A DNA stretch of 64,000 nucleotides from Apostichopus japonicus (taxonomy: Eukaryota; Echinodermata; Holothuroidea; Aspidochirotida; Stichopodidae). Shown here piece by piece: positions 21,721-34,573 of the stretch. Where the stretch lies: NCBI RefSeq assembly GCF_037975245.1, contig NC_092561.1, forward strand, positions 12,213,001 through 12,277,000, read 5' to 3'. The notes below the pieces were generated by a model. The model saw only the letters and a program-made list of their open reading frames with translations. It did no database searches and had not been told where the DNA came from. Numbering within the stretch: position 1 is the first letter of the stretch; each line of letters starts with the position of its first letter. Position numbers and translations under genes: made by a program.

Positions 21721-23316
21721 CATTGTGACTTTATACATTCATAAATAGACATTATGATGAAATGGATCCTTGCATCATGAGGGTTTGACACTAGTGTTTA
21801 AGTACTCCAGAACTGAGACTGGAACACCGATGTGAAATCGTCAGGATTCGGATAGAGATAAATAGAGAGTGTCAGAGGAATAGTTGATGTAATATTGTAA
21901 ACATCTGTAACTGTACTGACCTTTCTTTTGCTGACTTCCTTGCCTTTCTTTTAAAAGCAGAAAAAAGAAGAAAAAAGTAGAAGCAAACATGACTAGGTAA
22001 CATGTAGTAACAGATCTCATCCCAAAATTAAGGTATTTTACCACTATGATGTCTCATCAACCTTGAATTCCACTGACCTTTGACATCCTATGTTAATTAA
22101 AACCTTAACATTCATTCAAACAGTTATTACTTCCTGTGTGACATAGATTGACATTAGACCTCCATTTATAACAATTTGACAATGCAATGTGAACTTTCAG
22201 AGTCCAATATCTGATATGGCTTTGCCCATTTTGACCATGTGCTTTGCTTGTAATTGCCAAAATGCTGTTTCTGGATTATTTGAAATTTCATAGAGGTACC
22301 ATATATCCTGCCCTGGCATGCACTCACCAAGTTTGAAATCTATCTTCCTGATGATCAAAGAGTAGTTTGGGAAACACTTTTCCTTTCAAGTTAGACCTTC
22401 CTTGTTTAGCCTTTGAAAACATTATCTTTTCTGTGAATGCATTAATTACAAATTTTCTGTCAATGTACAGTTTGATATCCCAGATTTGCTTGAAGATTTG
22501 GCCATTTTGTAAATTTCAAATGCACATTATTGCTAAAATGCTGTGTTGGTTTATTTGACCTCAGACCTTTCTCCCTCATATGTCCCAGAGTAATCACATC
22601 TTACGCCCAGGCACATACCCATGAAGATTTAAGAGTAGTTTGCAAACAGTTTATCACACAAATTTGACTTTGTTTGACCTCTGATCACATGACCTTAAAT
22701 TGTATTTTATGTTAATGTGCTGTACACAGGCAGATCACAATATCTACTTCGATGTGAAGCTTTCTGCAATTTTGGTATGCACCTAATTATCAGAGGGTGG
22801 TTTGTCTCAGTGGTAGGTTCAGTATTTTCCACCATCATGCAAACTGTTGACTAGTCTGTGATCTGCAATACTGTCTGTAATGAGTATAAAACTGAAAAAT
22901 ATTTCTTGTTACCTTAAGATTATGGTTCAACTGTTAATATTCAGCCCTGTTTACTTATGGGTAGCAGTGTATGTGTGCTGTAAGTACAGTTGTTGCAGCT
23001 TCCCTTATGCTTCAGTTCTTATCAAAATCCTTGTCCACAACTGTAAAACGGATGTTTTGGTTTACAACTATGGCCTGCATCTCTCAAAAAGTCAAAATAA
23101 TTAAAATCTCTGGTACAGTTGTCAGAGTATCTCTCTCAAGTAGGCTACCCTCTTGGAGTCATTGCTGGAATATGGTGTGGTTGGTGTGGTAAGCATGGAA
23201 TTGCATCTTGAATCTCATCATGCCCTGTTTCTAGATTGTATACATTTATGCATTCTACCTCACCATTTTGCATTTGACCACAATGGAGTGCTGCAATACA
23301 GTAGTGGTTAAATCCT
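21721..23316. other. Non-coding stretch with GACCTTTGAC-like repeat debris
   Basis: Between 22,070 and 22,860 words such as 'TGACCTTTGACATCC', 'TTTGACCTCTGATCACATGA' and 'GTTTGACC' suggest an antisense, strongly diverged AGGTCA repeat. No exon supported. Confidence 0.4.
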
Positions 23317-23477
23317 ACAATCGTCGACAAAAATAGATGGGACACCCCACTCCCTGTATCAATGTTGCAGTTTCTGAGCGCTTTTGGCTACAACATTGAA
23401 CGGGGGGAAGGGGGTGCGCTTAAACCAATATCGCTCGTTGCTGCTCATACTGTCCCATCATTTTTGTCGAGGATTGT
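23317..23477. mobile_element. 161-bp MITE-like element, copy 1
   Basis: Ends ACAATCGTCGACAAAAAT and ATTTTTGTCGAGGATTGT are inverted repeats, extending inward to GATGGGACA and TGTCCCATC. The same element, nearly identical, is at 24,036-24,195 in the same orientation. Confidence 0.8.
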
Positions 23478-23805
23478 CTGAATGGCTGTACAACGGTTCA
23501 TTGGGGTATATATCGAGGTCTAAGCTGCCCCAAGCATTGCGCGATAGCAATAGTTGTTAATATTAACTTCATCACGCACGACCCCCCACCACCAGACCAT
23601 GGCATGGTGAATGATTTATACCGTATATATATTCAAAATGTTAGGACAATGTATTTATGAATTATTGGAAAATGGATTGGCGTACTCGATCGCTTCCGCG
23701 ACACACTTTTGTCCCCGATTCACCACAAATTCAGCCACCTAACCATGAAGGAATCATATTTCATTTATATGCTATATTGAGAACCATGTGTATTATTCTT
23801 ACACT

Positions 23806-23808
<3 letters not shown>

Positions 23809-23853
<45 letters not shown>
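23809..23853. repeat. (TA)n microsatellite
   Basis: About 22 uninterrupted AT dinucleotides. Confidence 0.95.
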
Positions 23854-23858
<5 letters not shown>

Positions 23859-24035
23859 CACTGAACATAGGCGAAAATATATTATGTTGGGCCTTTTCCG
23901 ACACTATATACTATATAACAATGTAAATGTCCATTTCATTTCTATGATATATTTAAAACCATGTGTACTATTCCTACAATGTCTAATGCCCAGTAGTAAA
24001 TCCTTATGGTCCTATACTTATACACAGGCTTTCAG

Positions 24036-24195
24036 ACAATCGTCGACAAAAATAGATGGGACACCCCACTCCCCGTATCAATGTTGCAGTTTCTGAGCGC
24101 TTTTGGCTACAACATTGAACGGGGGAAGGGGGTGCGCTTAAACCAATATCGCTCGTTGCTGCTCATACTGTCCCATCATTTTTGTCGAGGATTGT
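24036..24195. mobile_element. 160-bp MITE-like element, copy 2
   Basis: Same ends and interior as copy 1 (CCCCGTATCAATGTTGCAGT, then GAACGGGGGAAGGGGGTG). Its left flank ACAGGCTTTCAG is nearly the inverse of copy 1's right flank (CTGAATGGCTGT). The inverted similarity therefore continues beyond the 161-bp unit, towards the DNA between the copies. Confidence 0.8.
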
Positions 24196-24908
24196 AGATC
24201 TTTTACAAACTTTTGAAATTTCCATGCTTTGAAACAGGGTAACATGGCCTATATTGACAGTGTCAAAGGTGATTGTAGTTGTAAAATAATTGATCTAACT
24301 GTAGAATTGTTGCCTTGCAGAGGTTGAACGTACTATTTCAACGTCTAGAAACCTACAGTAATGGTCTAAAAATAACTAAACAGATAATGATAACAAATTG
24401 TGAGGTACTGAGTTGCTATAGGGTGATCTTCACCATCGACTTGTTGTGATGTTCTCATTTGATTGCCTGATTATTTGCTTGCATGTCCACACACAAGTAT
24501 ATGTCATTTGGGTACCCTGGTTTCTGCATAGCCACTAAGGAAGGTACCCATGGTGTGGAACGGTGTGTTATCTTCTATACTGTTGTTATCAGCAATGGTC
24601 TTTTAGCTACTGAGAAGTGCCTTGGATTACATATAACAAACTTGCTTACATCATTGCTCTCTCATCTGGTTGGCCTCCAGTTTTGAAGAAGCAGAATGAC
24701 ACTGTTAAGCAATTTAATCTGTTGCACATATTGCAGCATTGCACTGGATATATATCTCAGTATGTGTAATCCTGTGCTAATTGTCATTTTGAACAGTGCT
24801 AGTCAGATTCTGAGTTCCTAAGACCTCACTTAGTTGACTTTCCTTAAAAAGCAAAGCTTTAATTCCTTCCTAACTCATTAGAATGACATCGTTCAATTAT
24901 CTGTTTCC

Positions 24909-25348
24909 TTAGCTCATGATTTAGTTGATGCAAATCACAAGTCAATGTCAGCGATCATTAACAGGAATGAAGAGGATTTACTGTCTCTTGTAGCTTCCAC
25001 TTGGTATGCCAATGGTTTTATAAATTTCATGATGGTTGTGTTAAGAGAAATGATAAGTGGGTACTTTTCATAATCTTCACAAACATCTGTTGTGCCTCAA
25101 AGAGATCCTGCAGTTGTTCAAGGCTCACACTGGCATTCCTTCTCCTTTTTGTCCAAACCAATCATCGCTTCCTCAAAAGCATTTCAACCATTTATTCAGC
25201 ATACTGGATGTGAATGTGGATGTATGTCAATCTGTGGTAGGGCTAAGCTTGGAGGTCGTATCACGTATGCTAGTCCAGGAAATGTTAATGAGATACAGAA
25301 TGGTAGATTGTTAGAAAAGTTACATAGGAATAGCACTTTAGGATACTA
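24909..25348 (+). pseudogene. Uncharacterised coding-like remnant
   Basis: After a possible acceptor (TTTCCTTAG) a frame reads 'HDLVDANHKSMSAIINRNEE' followed by DLLSLVASTW, and stops near 25,072. In a different frame, 25,092-25,349 gives 85 codons including 'GGRITYASPGNVNEIQNGRL'. Composition is protein-like, but I recognise no family. The frame change and stop argue for decay. Confidence 0.22.
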
Positions 25349-25349
25349 G

Positions 25350-26204
25350 AATGTATCATTAAACTCCAGTGCATTCACCTCCTGGAATTGGATCGCTTAG
25401 TGATAGGAGAAGAATGGTCCTATTGTTCTTCTCAATGGAATATACGCACATATGATGCTAGTGATAAGCAGTCACATGTACAACACCTAATGTTCGACTT
25501 CCCTCTTAGATTCATCGAAAATTGATGTTTCCGTGGAAGTGCGTTAGGAGATTCACTGAAAGTTCATGTCTTGATCCATCCTAATGGCTATATTAAATCG
25601 AAAATATAAGTAATAATTGACCTGACTCTTTTATTTGTGTTTTCTCTTCCCTGTATCCATACTAGCAGCAGACATCTTTTCTTCTAACTTCACGTACTTA
25701 CTTACTTACTGTACTTTCTATTCCACCCATTCATATAGTCACTGCACTACAGTTGGTACTGTTTTATGTTACACAGGGTCTAAGAATCCATTGTAACTTT
25801 CAGCTTGTTAATGAATATTCTCTAAACTATTTAGTGAGTAATATGGGTCATAATGACAACTTATTTAATATCATTTATTTTGTACAATGTAGTTTTGATT
25901 CCAAATAATGTATACAAAATAATTTGATTTATTAAACTTTTAACCATCAGTTGAATCTCTATTTGGACCGTGATGTGAGGCATCCAGACTTGGCATTCAG
26001 AGGTATTTCATCATCGTTTTAGTCAAGGTATGTAAGGTGGCTTATGCCATGGCAGTGTATCTGTCTTACTACAAAGTAATTTTAGGGTCACCATTACTGG
26101 GCTCCTCTTCTGGAAAGCTATGAACAATAGCATCCTTGACATACTCTTTTCCCAAATTAAATACTAATATGTATAGTTCCTTTCAAGACCATTAACAATT
26201 TTTA
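25350..26204. other. Non-coding stretch, nothing recognised
   Basis: AT-rich sequence, no supported feature. Confidence 0.4.
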
Positions 26205-27065
26205 ACATTCATGATGGTGTGTGGGTGTGCGTTTGTGTCTCCCAGTTTGTAAACACGTTATCTCAAGACAATAAGGTTAGACCAATTTCATATTTGTTGT
26301 GTATGAATACCACATTGCCTACAAGAAGCCTATTGTTTTTAGGTGGAGGTCAAAGGTAATTTAGGTTCACCTGGGGTCAAATTGTGAAAACCTTGTAAAC
26401 ACTATATCTCAAGAAATGGAAGGTAAAAGTTAATGTCATATTTGGTGTGCAGAATTATCACATTGAGTACAAGAAGTCTATTGGTTTAGGTGGAGTTCAA
26501 AGGTCATTTGGGGTCACCATTATTCTAATTGTGAAAACCTTGTAAACACGATATCTCAAGAAGGGAAGGTCGGACAAATTTCATATTTCGGGTGTAGAAG
26601 AACCACATTGAGTATACAAGTCCTATTGTTTTTTGTGGAGCTGAAAGGTCATTTTGGGTTACCATGGGTCATATTGTTAATACCAAGTAAACACAGTATC
26701 TCAAGAAGGTAAGCTTGGGCAGATCTTATATTTAATATTTATATGCACCTCGTTGGCACAAGAAGCCAGTAGCTTTTGGTGGGTGTCAAAGGTCATTTGG
26801 GGTCACCAGGGGTCATATTTTGAAAACATTTAAACACAGTATCACAAGAAGGGGACCTTGTGCAGACCTCATTTGGTGTACAGTAGAAGTATTGAGTACA
26901 AGAAGCCTCTTGTTGTGGTGGAGGTCAAAGGTCATTTGGGGTAACCAGGGGTCACTATTACTAAGATCAAGTATGTTGTACACCCTCACTATACATTACA
27001 TCAGATTCATGAAGAAAACTGCTCATGTTACATCATCGAAACCACAATGCATATTTGCATTCTGG
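26205..27065 (+). repeat. AGGTCA-rich element, best-preserved dispersed copy
   Basis: A GT-rich head (GATGGTGTGTGGGTGTGCGT, near 26,213) is followed by five units of about 140-149 bp with AAAGGTCAtttGGGGTCA near 26,351, 26,500, 26,644, 26,788 and 26,928. Each unit also has 'CACGATATCTCAAGAAGG' and 'CATTGAGTACAAGAAGCC'. The tail from 26,975 (CCTCACTATACATTACAT, then CAGATTCATGAAGAAAACTG) matches the tail at 203-300. AGGTCA-N4-GGGTCA has the form of a DR4 nuclear-receptor element. Open frames across it are spurious. Confidence 0.8.
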
Positions 27066-30000
27066 TTTGTTATTCATCAATGTTATATGTCAAAGAGCAA
27101 AGAAAGATTTTTATCATTAAGTTCATTTTTAAATTGCAAGATTGTTTCTGCATATATGTAATATTTTCTAAATATTTCTTTTCCATGCTTATCATCTTCA
27201 AGTTCCAATTGTTAACTAACACCTTGTAGAACATTTCAATGTTTGTTAGTATGTTTATGTTTTATGTTATTGAAAGAAACAAACTCTCAAAGTTCTTCTA
27301 GTGTTACGTTTCATTACAAAATTCTGCTCAGAGTCAAGTCTCCAATATGAACAGAACTCAACTTATAATAGTATAGTAAATCAGTAAAACAAGTAAAAAG
27401 TGTAGTTCTCTTTATTATTCATTACTTAACAAAACAGGTTAAAGTAAGTGTCAATCTTTGAAACGATTGGAAACATGGAATGAGATTTCATGCAAAGCCT
27501 GACACCTGCCCTCTATGGTTGGTTGAACATCTTCCTTTCAAAACAATATAGTGTTGTCATGTCCTGACTATTCTGAGGCAACCTGCATTTAAATGAGCCA
27601 GCTACTGTACAAGTATCCTGCACAAGTAAATAGTAATATTATGGCTGGCAAATATAGATTTGTATGTACTTGGACGTTTACATGTAGACTTTAATGTTCC
27701 CGGTTTTTTCTTACGAAAGAAACCTATGACTGTATCTTTGTAACTTTGTTTGAATTTACCCATTCTTTTTGAAAGAGCTAAAGCTAATGGAACAGAAGAA
27801 TGTGAATAATGTGCTAGTAGGGAACATGTCAAGGGAAGGATATCATAAGTATCAGTGTTTTATGTGACTTTCCAGACACAAGTGTCTCTGTATTAGAGTT
27901 CTACACATGTTATTGTACAAGTTGAATCTATGATTTATGATATGCATCATTGTTTTCTGTAACTCATAATGTACATGATGGTTGAAATGCACACTGGGTA
28001 TGCATATCAGTGAGTAAAAGAACTCAAATGTTACCTGCACCGGTCAAAGTTTTAAAACATTAACTCAACTTAATTCACAAGCAAAGCTTGGATTTACTCA
28101 ATACTCTGTATGTGTATCCAACTCAAAGGAATAGAAGAATGTTAAAGTATCTCATAGAGGTTAAAAGTCATTAGAGATGAAAATCTGAAAACCTTGTAAA
28201 GATGATAACCTCAAAAGGCAAGCTTGGATGAACTCTAAACTCAGTGTGTGGATTCACCTAATAGCGAGTAACACCTGCACTGTCCAATGCTCATTTCAGG
28301 TCAAGAGAAAACCATCTAAACTGAACAACTTCAAATGCTTGAATGAACTTGATACCAAAGACTTTTTACCTTTGATAAAACCTGTCAGTCTCATAAAAAA
28401 TAGATGGACAAAAACCTCAATCATGCTTCAGCTGCTAATCAGCAAAACAATGAAATTGTATGTGATTACTCACTACCACACTACGTATTTTAAATTGTTT
28501 ATTTAAATAAATGTGCTTCCAGGTACCTTTGTGTGTTTGCAAGAACTTCTCAACCATGGTCCAGGTGGATCTAAATGGGTGGGGGAAGGGGGCAGATACA
28601 TACATGTCAATGGTGGAGATGCATTGAGCATTAAGAATGGGGGAATAAAGGAACTAAAGAATGAGAGTTCTGCCATTTCATTGTGTTATGTAAGTGAATT
28701 GAACTAAGCATAACATGGAGATTGCATGGTTGAATATTACTGTTTGTTGTTAAAGTATGTCAAGGAGAGAGATTGAAAATGGCACATATTAATAGAAATA
28801 TCAAGGAGACTGGATTGATGGATTGAGGAAGTAATTGTTTCCTAAGAAATGAGAGGGGGGGAGGGTAAATCAGTTTCTGACCATTGTAGACATGCCATGG
28901 CAATAAAAATACACATGGACAGGTCAATTATGAATTTAGGAATTAAACCTGAAATTGATGACCAAGCTTGTACATGGCAATTACACTGAGAAATGTGTTA
29001 ATTAAATAATGAAACAATTAGATCCAAGTGTTTCCCATACCTAAAGCGATGAGCACCTTTTTATCTCTGTACCGTGTTGATATGAAAATTATTAGACAGA
29101 TTATACCATCCTTCTTTGAATATTCCAGGTTATAGAAGAACCAACTGAGGAAGCTGCCCACCGACCATCAAATAGGAGGCATTGAATGTAAACCATACCA
29201 GCTAGTGGATTAGTTTTGATTCTGCACCAGAAGCAAATCAGCAGCCATATGTGTGTGACACCAGCTTGTAATTAAAATACCACAAGAAGGAAACATGCAT
29301 AGATCTCATATTTAATGTGTGGATGTACCCTATTGAGAGCAAGAACCCCATTGTATTTGGTGGAGCTAATGTTTTAGTGAAAGGTTGTAATTTCAATCAT
29401 GACTGGGCTTTTTGAGTTTTGAGTTATCATTGTTTGTGATAAGATTTGCAAGATAGCAATCATGTCACAAAGCTCCTAGGTATTATGTGCTATTTAACTT
29501 TAAAACACAGCTGCTCATGATACAACAATTGAAGTGTGCATGATTTGGTCAATTAGTGCAATTTAACTACCTTGCATCATTCAGTGGGTGACATTAAAAT
29601 GTGCTTTTCTCTGTTTTCCTCTCTTCTCTTTAGTGAAAGCATGGATCAGGTGCATCAGCTCCCATTTATTGCAACTGACTTTGTGTAAGTGGATTGGTAC
29701 TTTAATTTGCAAAGAATTATGATGAGACTTGTCATTAATTCTCTCTCCCAGAACAAAAATAGGTTCACTGCCTTGACTAATTATGTTCAGAGCCACTTCA
29801 AACATGTTGCAAGTTTTCATTGACATTGAAGTTTGAAAAATATTACCCTGGTGGCCATGTATGTAAATTTTGTAAGCATGCAAGGTTTAGTCATGGAATG
29901 AGTGGATTTATTTTCCCTCATATTTTGTTTGGAAGTAAACTGTTGTCATTGACACCAGTGTCAATACTTTATGAATTGGTCACCGGTTAATAGTTCCCAT

Positions 30001-30500
30001 TTCATAATAAAAAGAAAAAATGCAGGGCACATTCTTTATCTGGACACTTTGTTTGCAAACATTGACCTCAAGTGTTGAAACATATTATGCCAATATTTCT
30101 TTCTAACAAAGTACTGACTTAGGGAACGCTGAACCGTCAATTATTTTATTTGATGTTATTTTATTTAACTTCTTTAAGTTCTGTTTCATTTCATTTATTT
30201 AACTTATTTTAGTTTATTAGAACTTTATTTAATCTTTTCGGTTACTTTATAATTAAAACCTTGTATAGGCAACTTAAGCAATTGATGCTCTGATACAAAT
30301 ATACCCTAAGTGATCAATACAAATTGTAATTTTATATCACAGTTTTGCCTTTGGAGTGTATCACTTTTACTTGATTAGTATTGCTTTGCATGTACACTGT
30401 CACACATGTTTTGTATCTCAAGATTATAGGCTTTTGTACTTCCCTATAAGTTCAAATGTTTCAGAATGATGATATTGTAACAAATAATTTGATCAAAATA
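27066..30500. other. Mostly unassigned DNA with weak repeat copies
   Basis: Diverged AGGTCA-repeat pieces lie at about 28,150-28,260 and 29,270-29,360. Short open frames (28,228-28,506; 28,513-28,707) follow AG dinucleotides, but nothing resembles a known domain. An AT-rich TTTATTTAACTT-type run lies at 30,135-30,240. Confidence 0.4.
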
Positions 30501-30503
30501 CAG

Positions 30504-30611
30504 GTCTGTTGAATTCCTGGATGATCCTGATTCGGCACTGGAACAGGCATTACAAGAAAGCTTGAATGAGTATGAACAAGATGATCCCAGGCAAGAAGGA
30601 ACCCATGCAAG
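30504..30611 (+). CDS. Isolated exon encoding a ubiquitin-interacting motif
   Basis: It is bounded by an acceptor AAAATACAG (ending 30,503) and a donor GTAGTC (30,612). The 108-nt exon has entry and exit phases that match each other. It reads 'SVEFLDDPDSALEQALQESL' then NEYEQDDPRQEGTHAR. The segment 'DSALEQALQESLNEYE' fits the UIM pattern: acidic start, Leu, then Ala-x-x-x-Ser, then Glu. UIMs bind ubiquitin in deubiquitinases, adaptors and some E3 ligases. No neighbouring exon was found, so the parent gene is unknown. A relic or alternative upstream exon related to the HECT ligase is possible but unproven. Confidence 0.45.
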
Positions 30612-31100
30612 GTAGTCTTTTTTTGTTCTTAAAATATGACTGACCCAGGTTTTCATCCTGCAAACACACCACAGAAACTTATGTCAGGTTCCCAGTAACA
30701 TTGATTTGTAAATATCTTTCCTTGTGGTTAAACCTGGAGAAACAACCTTTCTAAATATGCTCCATCCAAGTTAAGATTAGATATAGCAATTTTCTTCAAC
30801 TGTGATTCATGCATACCATATTTTGGTATATATGTGTGTATGTATATGTCTATATAACAGGTTTAAATGCTGTTAAAACACTACAAGGCTTTGCAAAATA
30901 AAAATGAACATTTTAGTCCTGATGTGTGTAGGCACGGCCAGCATGTTGTTAGGCAGATTTTCTACTATTAGTGTTATGGTGTTAAGAACTATCTATGCTT
31001 GTATAAGAAGACAAATATGTTAAGCCACCTTGACCACTGTCTGTGACTCAGCCATATTCAGTAAAGCTTATCAATTTGAGGGTTCAACAAAGTGATCCAC
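30612..31100. other. Non-coding stretch, nothing recognised
   Basis: AT-rich DNA leading into the large composite repeat. No gene supported. Confidence 0.4.
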
Positions 31101-34100
31101 ATAAGTTGTCGATTTTTTATTTCGATGATAATCGTAACCTTTGCATTCATGATGGTGTATGTGTGTATTTATGTGTGTGTATGTGGGTGTTTGATTTTCT
31201 ATCTGACCGAGGACTTGAACAAAAGGGTCCTCAGTTGTAATTCTAAAGAATCACCACGTCCTCAGAAGAATTCTATTGTATGGGGTATTGTTAAGGTTAG
31301 GGTACATGGATTTGAACAATGGAAAATACAATGGGGTCCTTGGTCTGAATGTAATACAAACATGTGTGTGTGTGTTACGCCTGGCTTGTAAACACGGTAT
31401 CTCAAGTAGGGAAGCTTGCACCAATCTAATATTTGGTGTATATGAGTTTCACATTGAGTAGATGTGCCCTGTTTTTTTTTTAGGTGCCTGTGAAGGTCAC
31501 CAAAGGTCAGCTAGAGGCCAAAAACCAAAATATTAAAACAAGCAATAACTCCCATTGACAGGGTCTGACATGGTTGATATTTTGGGAGTAGTTGTGAATG
31601 GGGTAAGGGATCGTTTCAAAACATAACGGTCATGTGATCAAAGGTCAAAAAAGGTCAATCAGGGGTCAAAAACTAGTATTTTTGCAGTAACTTGAGAACA
31701 AAATGTCTGTCAAGGTTGGGAGTAACGCTATTTTAATCCAGGAGTCAACCCGCATCTAGGTGACCTTTAACCTAAGGTTGACCTCCAGTGACCTTCATCA
31801 GTTTTTTGGGTTATTTGAATTTTCGTGGCCATAATAGGATCTCAAAGGTACCTTCTGATCAAAATGGTCAATGGTTGACCCCTGTGGGACCTTCGTGTGG
31901 GAAGTTATCAGAGGTCAATTTTTTTGTTTTTTTATAAGTACAGTTAAGGATGGTCGCACAGACTTGTCATGTTCCTTTTTGGAATCAGCGTGTCAAACTA
32001 CATCTGACCGTGAGGTTTAAAGGTCAAGTCTTGAAAAATATGCTCATTTAGGAGTTACGGGGCAAAACCAAAAAAGGTTGGCAACATTTTGATATATGAT
32101 ATCTTTGTGCTATATATAGGAAACCCACTCCCGCTTCAATCGGACACCCAGTTCTCAAGTTATGAGGGGCCAAAGGTTGGTTTTGATACCTTTCTAGCAG
32201 TAACATTATGTGTGTACATTGTAGGCCAAACAAATTTTAGGACAGAGTGCACATCATCCAGAGGAACATTTTTGATAAAAACCATCAGGTCATCCAAGGT
32301 CATTCAAGGTTGCTTATGTGCAAAAAAACTGCCAAATTATGCAACAATTTGCAACAACTTCTAGTCACAATGTCTGACATGGCTGATATATTGAGACAAG
32401 TTGTGAATGAAGTAGGGCACATTTTCCAAAATAATCGTGATGTGATCCAAGGTCACCAAAGGTCATTTATGGGTCAAAATGTGTTTTTTTCTCAATAACT
32501 TGTGAAACTACCATTGACAGGGTCCAACATGGTTGATATTTTGGGACTGGTTGTGAATAGGGTAAGGAATCGTTTCCAAACATAAAGGTAATATGATCCA
32601 AGGTCAACAAAGGTCAATTAGGGGTCAAAAACTAATATTTTGCAATATCTTGAGAACCAAATGTCCATCAAGGTTGGGAGTTTAGATGAGAGTGCACATC
32701 ATCAAGAGGAACATTTTTGATAAAAACCATCAGGTCATCCAAGGTCATTCAAGGTTGCTTATGTGCAAAGGAGCTGCAAAATTATGCTATGTTTTGCAAC
32801 AACTTCTAGTCACAAAGTCTGACATGGTTGATATATTGGGACAAGTTGTGAATGAAGTTGGGGCACATTTTCCAAAATAATCGTGATGTAATCCAAGGTC
32901 ACCAAAGGTCATTTATGGGTCGAAAACTAGTATTTCTGCAATAACTATGAGAACAAAATGTCCGTCAAGGTTGGGAGTTACGCTACTGTAATCCAATAGT
33001 CGACCCGCATCTAGGTGACCTATGACCTCCTGTGACCGTTACTAGTTTCTTTGGTTATTTGAAGTTTCGTGGCCATAATAGGATCTCAAAGGTACCTTCC
33101 GATCAAAATTGTCCATGGTTGACCCCTGTGCAACCTTCGTGTGCGAAGTTATCAGAGGTCAAGTGTGTTTAAAATAAGTACAGTTAGGATGGTGGATACT
33201 TGTCTTGTTGCTTCTTGGAATCAGCGTGTCAAACTACATCTGACCGTGAGGTCAATAGTCAAATCTTGAAAAATATGTTTATTTTTGGAGATACGGAGCA
33301 AAACAAAAAAAGTTGGTCAATATTTGATATATGATAGAGCTCTTTGTGCTCTATAGAGAAAACCAACTCCCGCTTCAAGTTTTCAAGATATGAGGGGCCA
33401 AAAGTTGGTTCTGATACCTTATTAGTAATAACATTGTGTGTGCACATTGGAGCACATACAAAATTTTGACAGATTTCACATCATGGAGGGGAACATTTTT
33501 GATAAAAACATCAGGTCATCCAAGGTCATTCAAGGTTGCTTATGTGCAAAAAACTGCCAACAACAACTTCTAGTCATGAAGTCTGACATGGTTGTTATAT
33601 TGGGACAAGTTGTGAATGTAGTCCGGGCACGTTTTCCAAAATAACCGATATGTTATCCAAGGTCAACATAGGTCAATTAGGGGTCACAAACTAGTATTTT
33701 TGCAATAACTTGAGAAAAAAATGTCCATCAAGGTTGGGAGTTACGCTATTGTAATCCAATAGTCGACCTGCATTTGAGTGACCTCCATGGACCCGTATTA
33801 GTTACTTTCAAGTTGATTAATTGAATTTTCGTTGCCATATTCCGATCTAAATTGTCCATAAGTTGACTCCTCTGCAACCTTTGTGTGCGAAGTTATTAGA
33901 GATCAAGGTTTGTTTGGTGTTGTTAAAATTCGTAATAAGTACAGTTAGGATGATTCTGTAAGTTCTGTAAGAAAAAGCCAACTCTTGCTCATATCAGTCA
34001 CCTGGTCCTCAACAGGTTCTCAAAGGACCAACGGTTGATTTGTGATATTTTTGGCAATAATATTGTGTGTGTGTACATTGGACCACATAACGATTTTAGG

Positions 34101-34166
34101 ACAGTGCTGCTCCCTTGTAAATATTCCTTACAAGCAAGGAACCATTGTGCCCTTAGGCTCTTGTTT
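31100..34166 (+). repeat. Composite AGGTCA array, first element
   Basis: It begins with a GT-rich head (CATTCATGATGGTGTATGTG) and the 'GGCTTGTAAACACGGTATCTC' block. It then runs into long units with 'AATAACTCCCATTGACAGGG', 'GACATGGTTGATATTTTGGG', 'AAGGTCAacAAAGGTCAattAGGGGTCA', 'AAAACTAGTATTTTTGC', 'GTCAAGGTTGGGAGT' and 'GACCCGCATCTAGGTGACC'. These blocks recur in order several times with insertions and deletions. It ends 'CAAGGAACCATTGTGCCCTT' then AGGCTCTTG near 34,160. Open frames inside are repeats read as protein. Confidence 0.75.
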
Positions 34167-34570
34167 TTTCCTACTAAACTTAACTAATAATAACAATAAA
34201 TACGTTCAGATAGGCACTACGTTAGGTCTAGAGACCAAAAGATTAGAGGTCTGGTAGAAGCTAATTTCAGTATTCAAGGTGCCAGTGAACTGTCATCCAA
34301 GTAACTTATTTCTTCTTGTAATTTGTTTGGCCATAACAAAAGTCTGTTCAGGTGATGCAGAATTTATTCAGCAGGTGGTTCAAGTCCACCAACAGATAAC
34401 CTTAAGCCACTCCAAGAAGAATTTGACTATTTGTGCATGTAATGATGTGACAATTGCTATGATTGCTATAATACCCATGATAGAAATTTTGTTTGGCAAT
34501 TTGGCAAAGCAATCAATGAATATCCTGATATTTATTACAGGAGTTTTGTCTGCGAATGTGTGATATACCT
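34167..34570. other. Spacer between the two composite repeat elements
   Basis: Holds a 94-codon plus-strand open frame (34,279-34,563) with a hydrophobic start and no recognised domain. I regard it as chance, with low certainty. Confidence 0.3.
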
Positions 34571-34573
34571 TTT

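Noticed and set aside
29129-29187. Segment reading VIEEPTEEAAHRPSNRRH then a stop
   Set aside because: Only a terminal exon would fit, no upstream partner was found, and it is too short to support.
34279-34563. 94-codon frame with a signal-like hydrophobic start
   Set aside because: Lies between two repeat elements, has no recognised domain and no promoter or partner exon. Chance is the simpler reading.
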